A stretch of DNA of 64,000 nucleotides from Halorubrum kocurii JCM 14978 (lineage in GTDB: Archaea > Halobacteriota > Halobacteria > Halobacteriales > Haloferacaceae). Of this stretch, positions 44,943-53,714 are shown piece after piece (the first letter of the stretch is position 1; every line of letters begins with the position of its first letter). Location: the NCBI RefSeq assembly GCF_000337355.1, contig NZ_AOJH01000037.1:23939-87938 (forward strand), written 5' to 3'. A model generated the notes under the pieces. That model was not told the DNA's origin. It worked only from the letters and a program-made list of their open reading frames with translations, and searched no databases. The position numbers and the translations under genes were made by a program.

Positions 44943-45404
44943 TTATTTGTTTGTAAAGCTACGGAATTCGGTCGGATCCCCGGTCCTGCTATCGAACGTA
45001 GATTGTTCAAAAGTTGTCGGATTCATCCCCGGCGTGAACGGCGAGGCTTTCTCCTTGTCTCTCCGTAATTTGTCCATCTTGCATTGGACACAGAGGTCAT
45101 CGAAAAAGCAAGAGACGTTATCGTACGGGCAGTCGCGGTCCTCGACGTTGACTGATAGGCGACGTTTTTCGTTTTTCCAAATCGACTCCCAGACGTCGAT
45201 GTCCATGTCAGCTGAACTGAAGACCACTTCTTGCTCTCGGTCGATAATTTTCGCGGTGGTGACCTCGTGTTGATGTTCTTTGACGAGCGTTATCGCCTCC
45301 GTGTAGGATGAACACGGGATCACTCGTGTATCGGCATGGTCATCAACGAGTTTCACTCTGATTCGCCCGTCATACTCCTCGGTGGGCTCTATGTGATTTG
45401 TCAT
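44943..45404 (-). CDS. Hypothetical cysteine-containing protein upstream of tnpB
   Basis: 153 residues from the ATG at 45404. An N-terminal beta-rich part (RIRVKLVDDHADTRV, AKIIDREQEVVFSS) is followed by a cysteine-rich stretch (CPYDNVSCFFDDLCVQC) that looks like a metal-binding knuckle. It lies 16 bp upstream of tnpB on the same strand and may be co-transcribed with it. Confidence 0.55.
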   Translation of the reverse strand: MTNHIEPTEEYDGRIRVKLVDDHADTRVIPCSSYTEAITLVKEHQHEVTTAKIIDREQEVVFSSADMDIDVWESIWKNEKRRLSVNVEDRDCPYDNVSCFFDDLCVQCKMDKLRRDKEKASPFTPGMNPTTFEQSTFDSRTGDPTEFRSFTNK

Positions 45405-45778
45405 GACGCGTGAGTTCTCAAACCCCACGCAAAAGCATTCGTGTCTGGGCGTTTGGGCTCATTACCGTACAGGAGTCTCGTGCGTTTCCTTGCGCTCAGA
45501 CTGGTCAGCAACAGTGTGCCTGTCGCCCTACGTGTATTGTGACGAGCGAGAGTTCAAAAGTCGGGGACGACGAGGATTTATAAGCATGAAAATCAGAATC
45601 ATAGATATGCGACGCCCGAGAAAATTCATGCATCTGTATTCTGACGATGCTTAGGAATCTCTGGCAAGCTCACCCGATACCCCAAATCTTGGTATCATAG
45701 TCCTTTGATGACGCGGGGCCAGCGCGTCATCGGACGTCGCGTGTTTGCGGTGCGGACAGCGGTTAGCACGTGCTACCA
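45405..45778. other. Intergenic, no convincing gene
   Basis: About 370 bp. It contains a TTTATAAG element near 45578 followed by a short frame (22 codons from ATGAAAATCAG) that is too short to support. An 83-codon plus-strand frame (45403-45654) has no protein-like features. No terminator-like T-run hairpin or RNA gene is seen. Confidence 0.35.
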
Positions 45779-46510
45779 ATGACGCGACAACATACACCAA
45801 CCGACGGCGGTAGTGACCAGAGCGATGAATATAGCGGCCGCTTCGAAACAATTGAAGCCAAAGCCAAAGAGGCGCTCAGACACGATGACCCGATAATGGA
45901 TTGTAATATCTCGGTTAGTGCTCACAACCGAGATTATGATTCAGATCGGAACGTAGCTAATCACCTCATCAGAGCTGGTGAGGAGTGGATTGCGGTTCGA
46001 ACGTGGTCTGAACCTAGTGACGAAGCTCGGCTCACAGTCACAGATTACGGTGAAACCCTTGAGACAGAAGTCTTGGAACTAGCAGAGGACCATGTTGCTG
46101 AACGGATCGCTAATGGAGCACTTGACGCGATCGACAGCCATGAAACGGTCGGGCGACCTGTAAAACCGTTCACTACCCTGGTTCGGTACGCTCCGGATGT
46201 TGCGGACGACCTCATAACGGCGTGGGAAACCGCAGCTGACCGCGTCGTCAGGGAACGGCTTTACCAGGGGCTTGCTGGGTGGACCGGACGCACTGCGTGG
46301 ACCGCATATGAAGAGGAAGGCTTCTATTTTCAGGCAGAACAGGCAGCGACGCAATTTGTCGACGAGCACGTCCGCAAAGACGTAAATGAAGACGTGCAGA
46401 CGACAATTCGGAACATCTGTAGGGAGGCATTGTATGTCGTGATCGTCCAACACCGCGACCCTCAAACCCCGAATATGCAATACGCAGCGGAGGTGACACT
46501 CACAGATTGA
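45779..46510 (+). CDS. Hypothetical protein (HEAT-like helical region possible)
   Basis: 243 residues from the ATG at 45779 (a GTG at 45770 is also in frame). The first part is beta-rich (NISVSAHNRDYDSDRN, EEWIAVRTWSEPSDEARLTV, quoted in two pieces), the second is helical. No motif is recognised. It stands alone on the plus strand. Confidence 0.6.
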   Translation: MTRQHTPTDGGSDQSDEYSGRFETIEAKAKEALRHDDPIMDCNISVSAHNRDYDSDRNVANHLIRAGEEWIAVRTWSEPSDEARLTVTDYGETLETEVLELAEDHVAERIANGALDAIDSHETVGRPVKPFTTLVRYAPDVADDLITAWETAADRVVRERLYQGLAGWTGRTAWTAYEEEGFYFQAEQAATQFVDEHVRKDVNEDVQTTIRNICREALYVVIVQHRDPQTPNMQYAAEVTLTD

Positions 46511-46632
46511 CATCCTAGACGATTCGATTTGACAGCACCCTATGTTCTGATCGGGCACTGTGTGTCAGTATTACGCTGATTGATCTAGTAAGGTGGACGG
46601 TGCCCCGTGACGGAAAAATAGCGAGCTATCGA

Positions 46633-47391
46633 CTACCTGAGTCTGTAATAGTACACCAGAACACCGAGAGCGACGCCCCCTGTTATCAACCGACGGGACC
46701 AGTACACGGAGAGGATGTCCCACATATGGAGATAGGGAACGGCGAGAGCGAAGGTTCCGATCAGAAAGGCGGCACCGATATCCCAAGCAGCGAAGCCGTT
46801 ACCGCTCTGCTCCGGGGGTCTAATCGTATTGTGTACGAGGACTCCCGAGACCAATAACACCAGTAAGGAACTACTGATCACCAGCGGGAGGCCTGCCAGA
46901 TTCCACCCGTCTGCGTGCCCCAGAGCCCCCGTTTGAAGAACATATGCTTCTCCCTCGTCTTCGACCACGGTATATAACTCGCTTTCATCGACATTGTGCC
47001 CCACGGCACCGTACTGAAATTCGTCGGGGACATCGGACTCGTAGTACTCATCGCAGATAAGTGTCCACTCATGGCAGAGAACTATCGTAAATGAGTCGCC
47101 CGCAGCAGACCGTGTCTTGTCGAACACCTCCTTGGCAACGGGAGACAGTTCATTATATTGGTAAACGCTCGTTTCGTCCGTAACCGCAGAGTGTTCAATC
47201 GATTCAATATCGTTAGCTCGTTCGACTATCTGATTATCGTAGTATCCGGCAAGTCCCGTATCGCTGTACGGCGATGAAATGGCTCCTGGGTAAGAAAAGA
47301 TGAGACCGATGAGGGCCAACGCCATGGCGACCCGAATCAGACCGCGGACAGTCAAGCGATTCGATTCCTCAATGGAGGGCGGAATATTCAT
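46633..47391 (-). CDS. Membrane protein with extracellular domain (DUF7979-like)
   Basis: 252 residues from ATG 47391 (an earlier ATG at 47433 is in frame). A membrane helix (VAMALALIGLIFSYPGA) is followed by an extracytoplasmic domain containing YQYNELSPVAKEVFDK, typical of a small haloarchaeal family, then three more helices near the C-terminus. Function is unknown. Confidence 0.65.
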   Translation of the reverse strand: MNIPPSIEESNRLTVRGLIRVAMALALIGLIFSYPGAISSPYSDTGLAGYYDNQIVERANDIESIEHSAVTDETSVYQYNELSPVAKEVFDKTRSAAGDSFTIVLCHEWTLICDEYYESDVPDEFQYGAVGHNVDESELYTVVEDEGEAYVLQTGALGHADGWNLAGLPLVISSSLLVLLVSGVLVHNTIRPPEQSGNGFAAWDIGAAFLIGTFALAVPYLHMWDILSVYWSRRLITGGVALGVLVYYYRLR

Positions 47392-47563
47392 CGCCGTATA
47401 TCCTCCCCTCAGTCGGTGAATATCTTCTGGCACTCCGCGTTACCATACAAGACGCCATCTGAAACTGGTGGCAACCACAGCGATCAGTTCGCACCCTTCA
47501 CCCAACGGCTGTTTAAGACGATAATATATCTGAAGAATAGGAGCTCAACAAAGGCGCTTCAGA

Positions 47564-47977
47564 CTACTCGTAGTAACTGACGCGCTCGATAACTTCCGCG
47601 AAAGCGACATTCTCGCGTACATCGGTAATCTCGATAGTAACACGCTCGGTCTGTTTAGTGTCGGGAACAATAACGACGAACCCGCGCTCAACACGGGTGA
47701 TACCATCGCCTTGGTTGCCAATGTCTTCGATTTCGACGGTACGTTGTTCGCCCTCCTCAACAGGAGGCGTCTGTGGCGCTTGCTCGGGCTCCGGAGTAGC
47801 ATCAGTGTTGGTTGCCTCGTTGGTCGCAGGTGCCGGGAGAACAGCCACACGGTACGTCTCGTCTGCCTGTAGCTCACCAAGGCGGAGTTCTTGCTCCGGT
47901 ACCTCAACCACATATGACCCATCATGCTCTTCGACCTTGCCCGAGAACAGACACTGAAGTTCCTCTGAAATCTCCAT
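47564..47977 (-). CDS. TRAM-domain protein
   Basis: 137 residues. The C-terminal ~60 residues (VEIEDIGNQGDGITRVERGF, then VTIEITDVRENVAFAEVI) form a TRAM domain, a small beta-barrel that binds RNA. Archaeal TRAM proteins act as RNA chaperones or translation regulators. The N-terminal ~35 residues and the Pro/Glu/Thr-rich linker are lineage-specific additions. Monocistronic by spacing. Confidence 0.85.
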   Translation of the reverse strand: MEISEELQCLFSGKVEEHDGSYVVEVPEQELRLGELQADETYRVAVLPAPATNEATNTDATPEPEQAPQTPPVEEGEQRTVEIEDIGNQGDGITRVERGFVVIVPDTKQTERVTIEITDVRENVAFAEVIERVSYYE

Positions 47978-48032
47978 TTGAATACCTTACACTGTAGACG
48001 CGATGAAGAGCACTTTATTCTGCTGTCTGCGA

Positions 48033-48185
48033 CTACTCCGGGGCTACAACGTCCTCACACGTCGGACACTCGGTCCACACGCCCTCGGTGCCGTCGTTTT
48101 TCTCGTACTCAACAAGAATCCACGCTTCCGAGATCTCCCCACCACATTCCGGGCACCGACCGATCGAGGATTCGTCAGCGTTCAT
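48033..48185 (-). CDS. Small zinc-ribbon protein (DUF7837-like)
   Basis: 50 residues from ATG 48185; a longer in-frame start to 48299 adds an unlikely basic extension. Two CxxC pairs (CPECGGEIS, CPTCEDVV) flank a strand (ILVEYEKNDGTEGVW), giving a treble-clef or ribbon zinc fold. Haloarchaea carry many such one-domain zinc proteins with stress- or regulation-related roles. Confidence 0.7.
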   Translation of the reverse strand: MNADESSIGRCPECGGEISEAWILVEYEKNDGTEGVWTECPTCEDVVAPE

Positions 48186-48345
48186 GGAAAGGGGGGAAGG
48201 AGCGTGTGACAGCGTTCCTTCCAAATGAATTTCACTCGGGAGAGAACCTAAGCCTTTGGCGGCTTTGCGGGTCGAACGCACAGAATTTCCGGAGAACACA
48301 GATCACCAGTAGCATTAACTCACAGCCACCAAAACGTTGGAACCC

Positions 48346-48501
48346 ATGAGTGTCCGCACAGTACTTACTCGGCTACTGCCTGGTGACGGGACAGAGGTAG
48401 TCGTGGAGTGCCGCCAGTGCGGTGAGAATCTTGCGTCGGGCGCAGATGAGTGTCCCAACTGTGGATCAGATGAGATAGAGCGCTTTCAGATTTCAGAGTA
48501 G
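48346..48501 (+). CDS. Small zinc-ribbon protein
   Basis: 51 residues from ATG 48346 (MSVRTVLTRLLPGDG). CRQCGENL and CPNCGSDE form the zinc site, and the end is IERFQISE. It is divergent from the other small zinc protein. Too short for standard ORF cut-offs, but the cysteine spacing is convincing. Confidence 0.6.
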   Translation: MSVRTVLTRLLPGDGTEVVVECRQCGENLASGADECPNCGSDEIERFQISE

Positions 48502-48713
48502 ACTGCCGCGTTCGGGATACCTCAGTATTCTTCAGACAGATCATTGTCTGAACTGCTAGTCGCTGATGAGTGCGAATGCTCTGCTAATAAACCTACAGAT
48601 TGGATTGGTGATTTTGTGTGAGATACAGGGAGCGAGTCGGTCAAGAGAAGCCGATCTCACTCGAGGAGTCAGGCCGTAAACAGCAGCAGCCAGATTGATT
48701 GGGCGACTGTCGG

Positions 48714-48998
48714 CTACGATTCGAATGATGCTCCGACTCCGTCAGCAACCGCTTGGAGATCAGCCTTCCGGAAGGTGGAGTCGTCGGCCGCCTCGGGCGA
48801 CTCTGCGATGCCGACGTGCGCCCGGATGAGTCGGCGCATCTGCGGTGTTGAAGATTGCCCCGCCTCGCTGCCATCGACTCCGAGTGCCTCACAAATCGCT
48901 TGGAGCTCCTCCTTCGTGAACGACGCCTTGATTTCCCGTTCGAAGCGGCCCGTCGCCACTCGAATCGCGTTTTGAAGTTCTTGGACGGTCGGACTCAT
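48714..48998 (-). CDS. Small helical protein with two SAP-like motifs
   Basis: 94 residues from ATG 48998. FTKEELQAICEALGVD and FRKADLQAVADGVGASFE are related helix-turn-helix-like segments, like a duplicated SAP/LEM-type module, which often binds DNA. Not assigned to a family. It lies 165 bp from the IS element end. Confidence 0.55.
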   Translation of the reverse strand: MSPTVQELQNAIRVATGRFEREIKASFTKEELQAICEALGVDGSEAGQSSTPQMRRLIRAHVGIAESPEAADDSTFRKADLQAVADGVGASFES

Positions 48999-49157
48999 GA
49001 CTCTCCACTCTCCGCTTATCCCCCTCAAAGTTCCTACTCAATTGCGGTGAGACGTTTCCAACGGTTCGGGCTTGCGACCCTTGTCCATCCCGCACGCAGC
49101 TTCTGTATCTCGCACAAGATCTCTAACACGATCGAAGTGTGTTGGTGACAGATGTAG

Positions 49158-49163
49158 ATGAAA
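49158..49163. repeat. Target-site duplication, left copy (ATGAAA)
   Basis: ATGAAA directly abuts the left inverted repeat and is repeated at 50095-50100. It shows that the IS inserted by transposition and has not since recombined. Confidence 0.75.
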
Positions 49164-50094
49164 CTGCTGTGTTGAATAGATGCTGAGTCACGGTTACAGC
49201 GGCTCACACAGTGGTTCTATGTTGGTGATGGCGAACATCAAGACGATTTCACGGAACTGCCGATACCAGCCCAGCGCTCGCACGGCGTCGCCGAGCGAGC
49301 GCTTCGTTGTCGAGTACGATGTTTCGGCCATCCACCGCTGAGAGTAGCCCTTCGCTCGGTTGAGTGCGTTATTCGCAGCTGCGTTCGCTGACGAGCCGCG
49401 GTAATGAACAAGGTACTCAAGGTCATGTGCGGCGATTTCGTACTCGGTATGCCAGTCTTGGAAGCCGTTGTCGGCGGCGACAGACTGCAGGTCGTCCGCG
49501 TTTCGGCGGACGACCTGCGGTCCAGTCTTCGTATCATGCTTCCACCGAGCTGCGATGTGAACATCAAGAACGGCAAGCGATTCCACATCAGTCAATGTCG
49601 TCACTTTCAGCGTCTGTATCGTCCGTCCTGCCCGCTGACGAAAGTACGATGACGCACGTCGGCGATCGAAGAACGTGCTGTCGAGAGCGGCGTGGCCAGA
49701 CTGCGGGTGCTGCTGCGCGTTTCCGCGCAGCAGCACCCGCCATACCCACATTTTCAGGCGATCAAACGATTTGTAGATCGTACTGTAGTCTGGGAGATCG
49801 TCTCGATCTAAGCCGAGGACGTTACGAATCTCAGCCATGTACTTCAGCCGATTCGGCGTTTCACGATAGCTGTGGCCGTCTTCGAGCCGAAAACAGTGTA
49901 GCACAACGTGTTTCCAGCGGGCAAACCCGCCGCTGGCGGGTTCGCCCGCGTGCTTTCCCAACGCTTGTTTGACTAGGCGACGACACTGCTCAACGAAGTC
50001 GAGGAGATCGACTTCCATGGACAGAATCGATTTCCTCGGCTTCGTCCTTCTACCCCGTGATACAAGTCGATAAGATCGCTATTCAACACAGCAG
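49164..50094. mobile_element. Complete IS5-family insertion sequence
   Basis: 931 bp with perfect 16-bp terminal inverted repeats (CTGCTGTGTTGAATAG at the left, its complement at 50079-50094) and the ATGAAA duplication on both sides. It carries one transposase gene. It lies between two genes and disrupts neither. Confidence 0.9.
49194..50018 (-). CDS. IS5-family DDE transposase
   Basis: 274 residues, full length. A likely DDE triad includes Asp in SGHAALDSTFFDRR, Asp in AADNGFQDW, and Glu in WMAETSYSTTK, the usual order for IS5/IS4-like transposases in haloarchaea. Start and stop lie inside the inverted repeats, so the element could be autonomous. Confidence 0.9.
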   Translation of the reverse strand: MEVDLLDFVEQCRRLVKQALGKHAGEPASGGFARWKHVVLHCFRLEDGHSYRETPNRLKYMAEIRNVLGLDRDDLPDYSTIYKSFDRLKMWVWRVLLRGNAQQHPQSGHAALDSTFFDRRRASSYFRQRAGRTIQTLKVTTLTDVESLAVLDVHIAARWKHDTKTGPQVVRRNADDLQSVAADNGFQDWHTEYEIAAHDLEYLVHYRGSSANAAANNALNRAKGYSQRWMAETSYSTTKRSLGDAVRALGWYRQFREIVLMFAITNIEPLCEPL

Positions 50095-50100
50095 ATGAAA
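50095..50100. repeat. Target-site duplication, right copy (ATGAAA)
   Basis: Matches 49158-49163 across the IS. Confidence 0.75.
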
Positions 50101-50145
50101 CTGGGCTGTAATCACTGTATAGAGTTTGACGAACTTGTTGCCCCA

Positions 50146-50904
50146 CTACGGAACTTCATCAACGGAATCACGGAGCCCATCTGGGGTAGACCATGCGAAG
50201 CACCGGTCGTGGAGTTCGAAGAGACGGAATTCGTTGAGGTGGACCCAGCTGTATGAGACCGGTGCGTGCTCGCTGTCTTCTCGATCCGCCAATCGGTCGA
50301 TGACCGCCGCTGCTGTGAGATCGATATTGTTCTTGGTGGCGGCAGTGGTGAGCGAGTCGATCTCATCTTCGATGGCAGCGTCGTCGAGATCGTCGTTGAA
50401 ATAAATAGTCGCAGCTGCTGCGATGACATCGGCTTCCGTGTCGAGGTGCTGTTCGGTCATCCATGTGTAGTCCCGCGGTAGCACGTACGATTTGTCGAAA
50501 TACGGCGTGGTACTGATTTTCCCAAGTTCGGTGACTTCACCGCCGGCGTCCTGTTCATACACAGCGACAATTGTGTCGGCATGCGTAGCGAGGAGAGTGA
50601 ATCGAATGCGAAACACCGGAAGCCGATCGAGATCCAACTCCGGGAGATCACCCATCAAGAACGGGTACGTACCGAGCCGCTTGTCGAGTTCGTTCTGAAC
50701 AATACGAAGCCGTCGGAGATACGGATCGCGGTAACTGCCGAGGATGAAATACGAGTCTTCGGGGGTATGGAGGTGTGGAAGTTCTTGGTTGGCAAACCCC
50801 AGTATATCCGATGTTTCGTGCGGTTCGAGTTCGAGACCTTGGAGCGCATCGTTCACGCTCTCCATGATCTCTGCCGCATTTGGGGGCGGACCGGGATCAG
50901 CCAT
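50146..50904 (-). CDS. Hypothetical soluble protein
   Basis: 252 residues from ATG 50904 (an upstream in-frame start at 50931 adds a basic tail). An alpha/beta body with acidic surface (RLRIVQNELDKRLGTYPF ... TIYFNDDLDDAAIEDEID, quoted in pieces). No motif recognised. It is divergent from the winged-helix protein at 51026 and may be controlled with it. Confidence 0.6.
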   Translation of the reverse strand: MADPGPPPNAAEIMESVNDALQGLELEPHETSDILGFANQELPHLHTPEDSYFILGSYRDPYLRRLRIVQNELDKRLGTYPFLMGDLPELDLDRLPVFRIRFTLLATHADTIVAVYEQDAGGEVTELGKISTTPYFDKSYVLPRDYTWMTEQHLDTEADVIAAAATIYFNDDLDDAAIEDEIDSLTTAATKNNIDLTAAAVIDRLADREDSEHAPVSYSWVHLNEFRLFELHDRCFAWSTPDGLRDSVDEVP

Positions 50905-51025
50905 ACTGTGGGTTCCTCGACGAGGAAGCAAATAGCTTGCTAACTAATATGGTATATCTACTGATTTACCACATTGGTTGACCCAAAGTATTATTCGCAT
51001 CGTCGAGGTATGCTTAAGCGACAGT

Positions 51026-52144
51026 ATGAGCGACACCTCTGCCGCGACGGGTGACGGGCCGTTCGAAGAGCAGCGGCAGATCTACGACCTCCTGTCACAG
51101 GAAACGCGACACCTAATCCTACAGTTCATTCTTGGACACCCGGAGCATCTCCCGTCACTCGACGAGCTGGCCTACATGATGCCAAAGAACAAGGCCGCAA
51201 TCCGGGACCAAGTGGAGGTACTCAGGGACAACGATATTATCGACTGCTATCAGCACCCGCCGAATGAGGACGCGCGCGATCTCCCCTCGCAGTTCTACGG
51301 CCTGACTGAACACGGTGTGGAGATTCTCTATGAGTACAAATATCTCCGCGGACTCCCCGTCGCGCGTGCCCTCTACGATAATACGCGGCTTTCTGAGAAA
51401 GCCCAACGGCACCGTGACGCATCACGTCCGGAACTCCCAGACGCAGTCCTCGACGCGCTCACAATTGACGCGGGTGACGACACCGAGTTCGACCGCTTGG
51501 AGCAGTATATCCGCGAGCGGAACGAGAGCACCCACAGCGTCGACGACCAGGTAACAGTGGCAAAAGCGTTCTACAACGCAGGTATCGATTCCGAAGCAGA
51601 GGGGATCAAGCGAGCAGAGCTGATCGACTCGCTTGCTGTTGATATCGAGTACCAACCGCGAACGGTGCTCAACCACCTCGTGGATATCGGAATCCTTGCG
51701 CAGACTGCGCCGCCCGGACCGGACGTCTTTGCGATCAGCGAGCGGCTTGACGACATCGTGAACGGGCAGGTGACTGAGGAAGCTGAAGCGAATTTGAATG
51801 CCCTCATCGCGCATATCGACGACGAACTACAGGTCACAGCGCTTTCCGAGGACGCTGCGGAGCAAGACGGACCACAGGCTCGTGTCTCAGCACCGTCCGT
51901 CGCCGTCGCCGACGGTGCCGGGCGAACAATTCGAAGTATCCTTGCCGCGGAATTCGGTATCGAACCAGAACAGACGATTGAGTACCTGCGGTCCGGTGAC
52001 CCGGTGGAGCGGCTCAATACGGCTGTCGAAGCGATCGAATCCTCTGAAGAAGTGACGAAGTCGGAAGACTACGGACAGATCGTGTTCGTCCGGCCAGCGT
52101 ACCGCTATCGGCTGACCGAGCAGGCGATCGATCTCGTGTCGTAG
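51026..52144 (+). CDS. Winged-helix transcriptional regulator-like protein
   Basis: 372 residues from ATG 51026. Residues ~15-85 form an ArsR-like winged helix (YDLLSQETRHLILQFIL, then EVLRDNDIIDCYQ); a second winged-helix-like region is near residue 190 (KRAELIDSLAVDIEYQPRTV). The remaining part is helical. Two HTH units in tandem suggest binding to a long or paired operator. Confidence 0.75.
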   Translation: MSDTSAATGDGPFEEQRQIYDLLSQETRHLILQFILGHPEHLPSLDELAYMMPKNKAAIRDQVEVLRDNDIIDCYQHPPNEDARDLPSQFYGLTEHGVEILYEYKYLRGLPVARALYDNTRLSEKAQRHRDASRPELPDAVLDALTIDAGDDTEFDRLEQYIRERNESTHSVDDQVTVAKAFYNAGIDSEAEGIKRAELIDSLAVDIEYQPRTVLNHLVDIGILAQTAPPGPDVFAISERLDDIVNGQVTEEAEANLNALIAHIDDELQVTALSEDAAEQDGPQARVSAPSVAVADGAGRTIRSILAAEFGIEPEQTIEYLRSGDPVERLNTAVEAIESSEEVTKSEDYGQIVFVRPAYRYRLTEQAIDLVS

Positions 52145-52169
52145 TCCGCGGGAGTTGGACAGTAAACTA

Positions 52170-52219
52170 CCCCACCCTACTCCCTCGGCGCATACGCGCC
52201 TCGGTCCTTGAGGGTGGGG
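52170..52219 (-). ncRNA. Long hairpin at the tnpB 3' end (element right end / possible omega RNA)
   Basis: CCCCACCCT (52170-52178) pairs perfectly with AGGGTGGGG (52211-52219), with an inner stem from GGCG...CGCC. It begins ~22 bp past the tnpB stop, as for IS1341-type right ends and the omega RNA scaffold. Function is inferred from position. Confidence 0.45.
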
Positions 52220-52241
52220 CTTTGATGTGAACTCCCGGCAA

Positions 52242-53489
52242 TCAGTCACCAGCAATAGGCCGGTGACTCTCGCCGTTCAACGTCCCACCATTCACACGCA
52301 GGTCTACTTCTGCGTCTCCGCTCCCCGACTTGGGCGAGGAACGGAGTCTGTGTGTCCGCTTTCGGGCGTACCGTAGCCCGATATTCTTCGCACCGTTGTA
52401 ATCCGCGTTCACCTCGTAGCCACACTTCTGGCAACAGAAGTGTTCTCCGTGGCGGTTGTCCTCGTGCGTGAACCCACAATCCGTCCGAGAACAGCGTTGA
52501 GATGTGTGGTTCGGCTCGACCTGCTCCACGGAAACCCCCTGTTCGGGCGCTTTGTAGGAGACGTACTCGTAGAGGCGTCGGAACGCCCAAACGTGGTGCC
52601 ACTTCGCCTGCGGAAGCCGCTCTCGAATGTCGGTCAACTCCTCGAACACAATAACGTCGCAGTCGTGTTCGACAGCTTCCGCGACAAGTTCGTTAGCGAC
52701 CGTGTGGATGTACTGTTTCCGCCACGCTTCTTCGCGCTTCCCGAGGCGAAGCAAGGCGTTGTGCGCGGCTTGTGTGCCGCGCTGTTGCATCTCACCACGC
52801 CGCTTCTCAAACTCACGGCACCAGTGGTCGTAGTTGTCTCCCTGCCAGAATGTACCGGTCGAGGAGACTGCCAACGAGTTGACGCCGAGGTCGATACCGA
52901 GGACCGTTTGGTCGGGGTGCCCGGTATCTTCCGAAACCTCTACGTCACCGTCTATCCGCCGCGTCGAGAGTTGGATGTAGAACTCGTCGTCCACCGCATC
53001 GTATCGAACCGTACTTTCGCGGAACTCGTAGTCCTCGGAGAGAACGTACCGCTCGTAGGGCGTCGGGCTGTCTGCCGGGAGAACGAACGATGGTTCTACC
53101 CGCCCCTCGACGGTTGCCAGCGATACCTTGTTGCGGTAGAAGGTCGCGCTCCGTGCGTCGTAGTCCATCGTTTCAGCGGTAAACGTCGGACAAGAGACAC
53201 GCTGCCCTTTCTTCCACCGTTCGACACACGCTTTGACGGCTTCGACGGCGCGTTTGATGGCGGCTTGGACGAGTTGTGCCTGTAGGTCTGTCCCCTCTCG
53301 AAGTTCGGAGTAGAGTGCGTCACGAACCTGTCTCTTGTTGGTTCTGCACTCAGTGTAGGTGGTGTCGGACCAACAGTAGTCGGCGGTTCGGTTCGCGCAA
53401 TACAGGTATTGCTCGGCAGTTCGGTGGAGTACATCACGTTGCTCGTCGGAAAGGTCGAGTTTCACGACGGCAGTTCGACGCACGTCCAT
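52242..53489 (-). CDS. tnpB: TnpB RNA-guided endonuclease (IS1341 type), canonical RuvC
   Basis: 415 residues from ATG 53489; the longer frame to 53636 extends into upstream non-coding sequence. RuvC-I Asp lies in LGIDLGVNS, RuvC-II Glu in VIVFEELTD, RuvC-III Asp in VNADYNGAKNI, and a four-cysteine zinc finger (CSRTDCGF ... CCQKCG) is present. All catalytic residues are retained, unlike the other copy at 43586. Nothing like tnpA is adjacent. Confidence 0.9.
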   Translation of the reverse strand: MDVRRTAVVKLDLSDEQRDVLHRTAEQYLYCANRTADYCWSDTTYTECRTNKRQVRDALYSELREGTDLQAQLVQAAIKRAVEAVKACVERWKKGQRVSCPTFTAETMDYDARSATFYRNKVSLATVEGRVEPSFVLPADSPTPYERYVLSEDYEFRESTVRYDAVDDEFYIQLSTRRIDGDVEVSEDTGHPDQTVLGIDLGVNSLAVSSTGTFWQGDNYDHWCREFEKRRGEMQQRGTQAAHNALLRLGKREEAWRKQYIHTVANELVAEAVEHDCDVIVFEELTDIRERLPQAKWHHVWAFRRLYEYVSYKAPEQGVSVEQVEPNHTSQRCSRTDCGFTHEDNRHGEHFCCQKCGYEVNADYNGAKNIGLRYARKRTHRLRSSPKSGSGDAEVDLRVNGGTLNGESHRPIAGD

Positions 53490-53577
53490 AACTTCAGAGA
53501 GTACCTGACGGTACTTATACGCTTGGGAGTCAGTCGGTCGCAGTATGCCGGTTGTGTCGTACCATGTCGGTTTCCTC

Positions 53578-53628
53578 TCCGGCCTACTCACTCCCTTTGC
53601 TACGCTTCGGTCGCTCCTTGAGGCCGGA
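53578..53628. repeat. Inverted repeat upstream of tnpB
   Basis: TCCGGCCT (53578-53585) pairs with AGGCCGGA (53621-53628). It lies ~90 bp before the TnpB start, where the left end of the IS1341-type element should be, and could be part of its LE. Confidence 0.4.
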
Positions 53629-53714
53629 GGCTGCACCTCGAAAACGCTGAACCCGAACCCCCACAGTAACCGCTTGTGCGGAATTAGACCAGGATCAGAC
53701 GGTAACGGCTGTCG

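Noticed and set aside
45403..45654. 83-codon plus-strand frame
   Set aside because: Overlaps the 5' end of a better-supported minus-strand gene and has no protein-like features.
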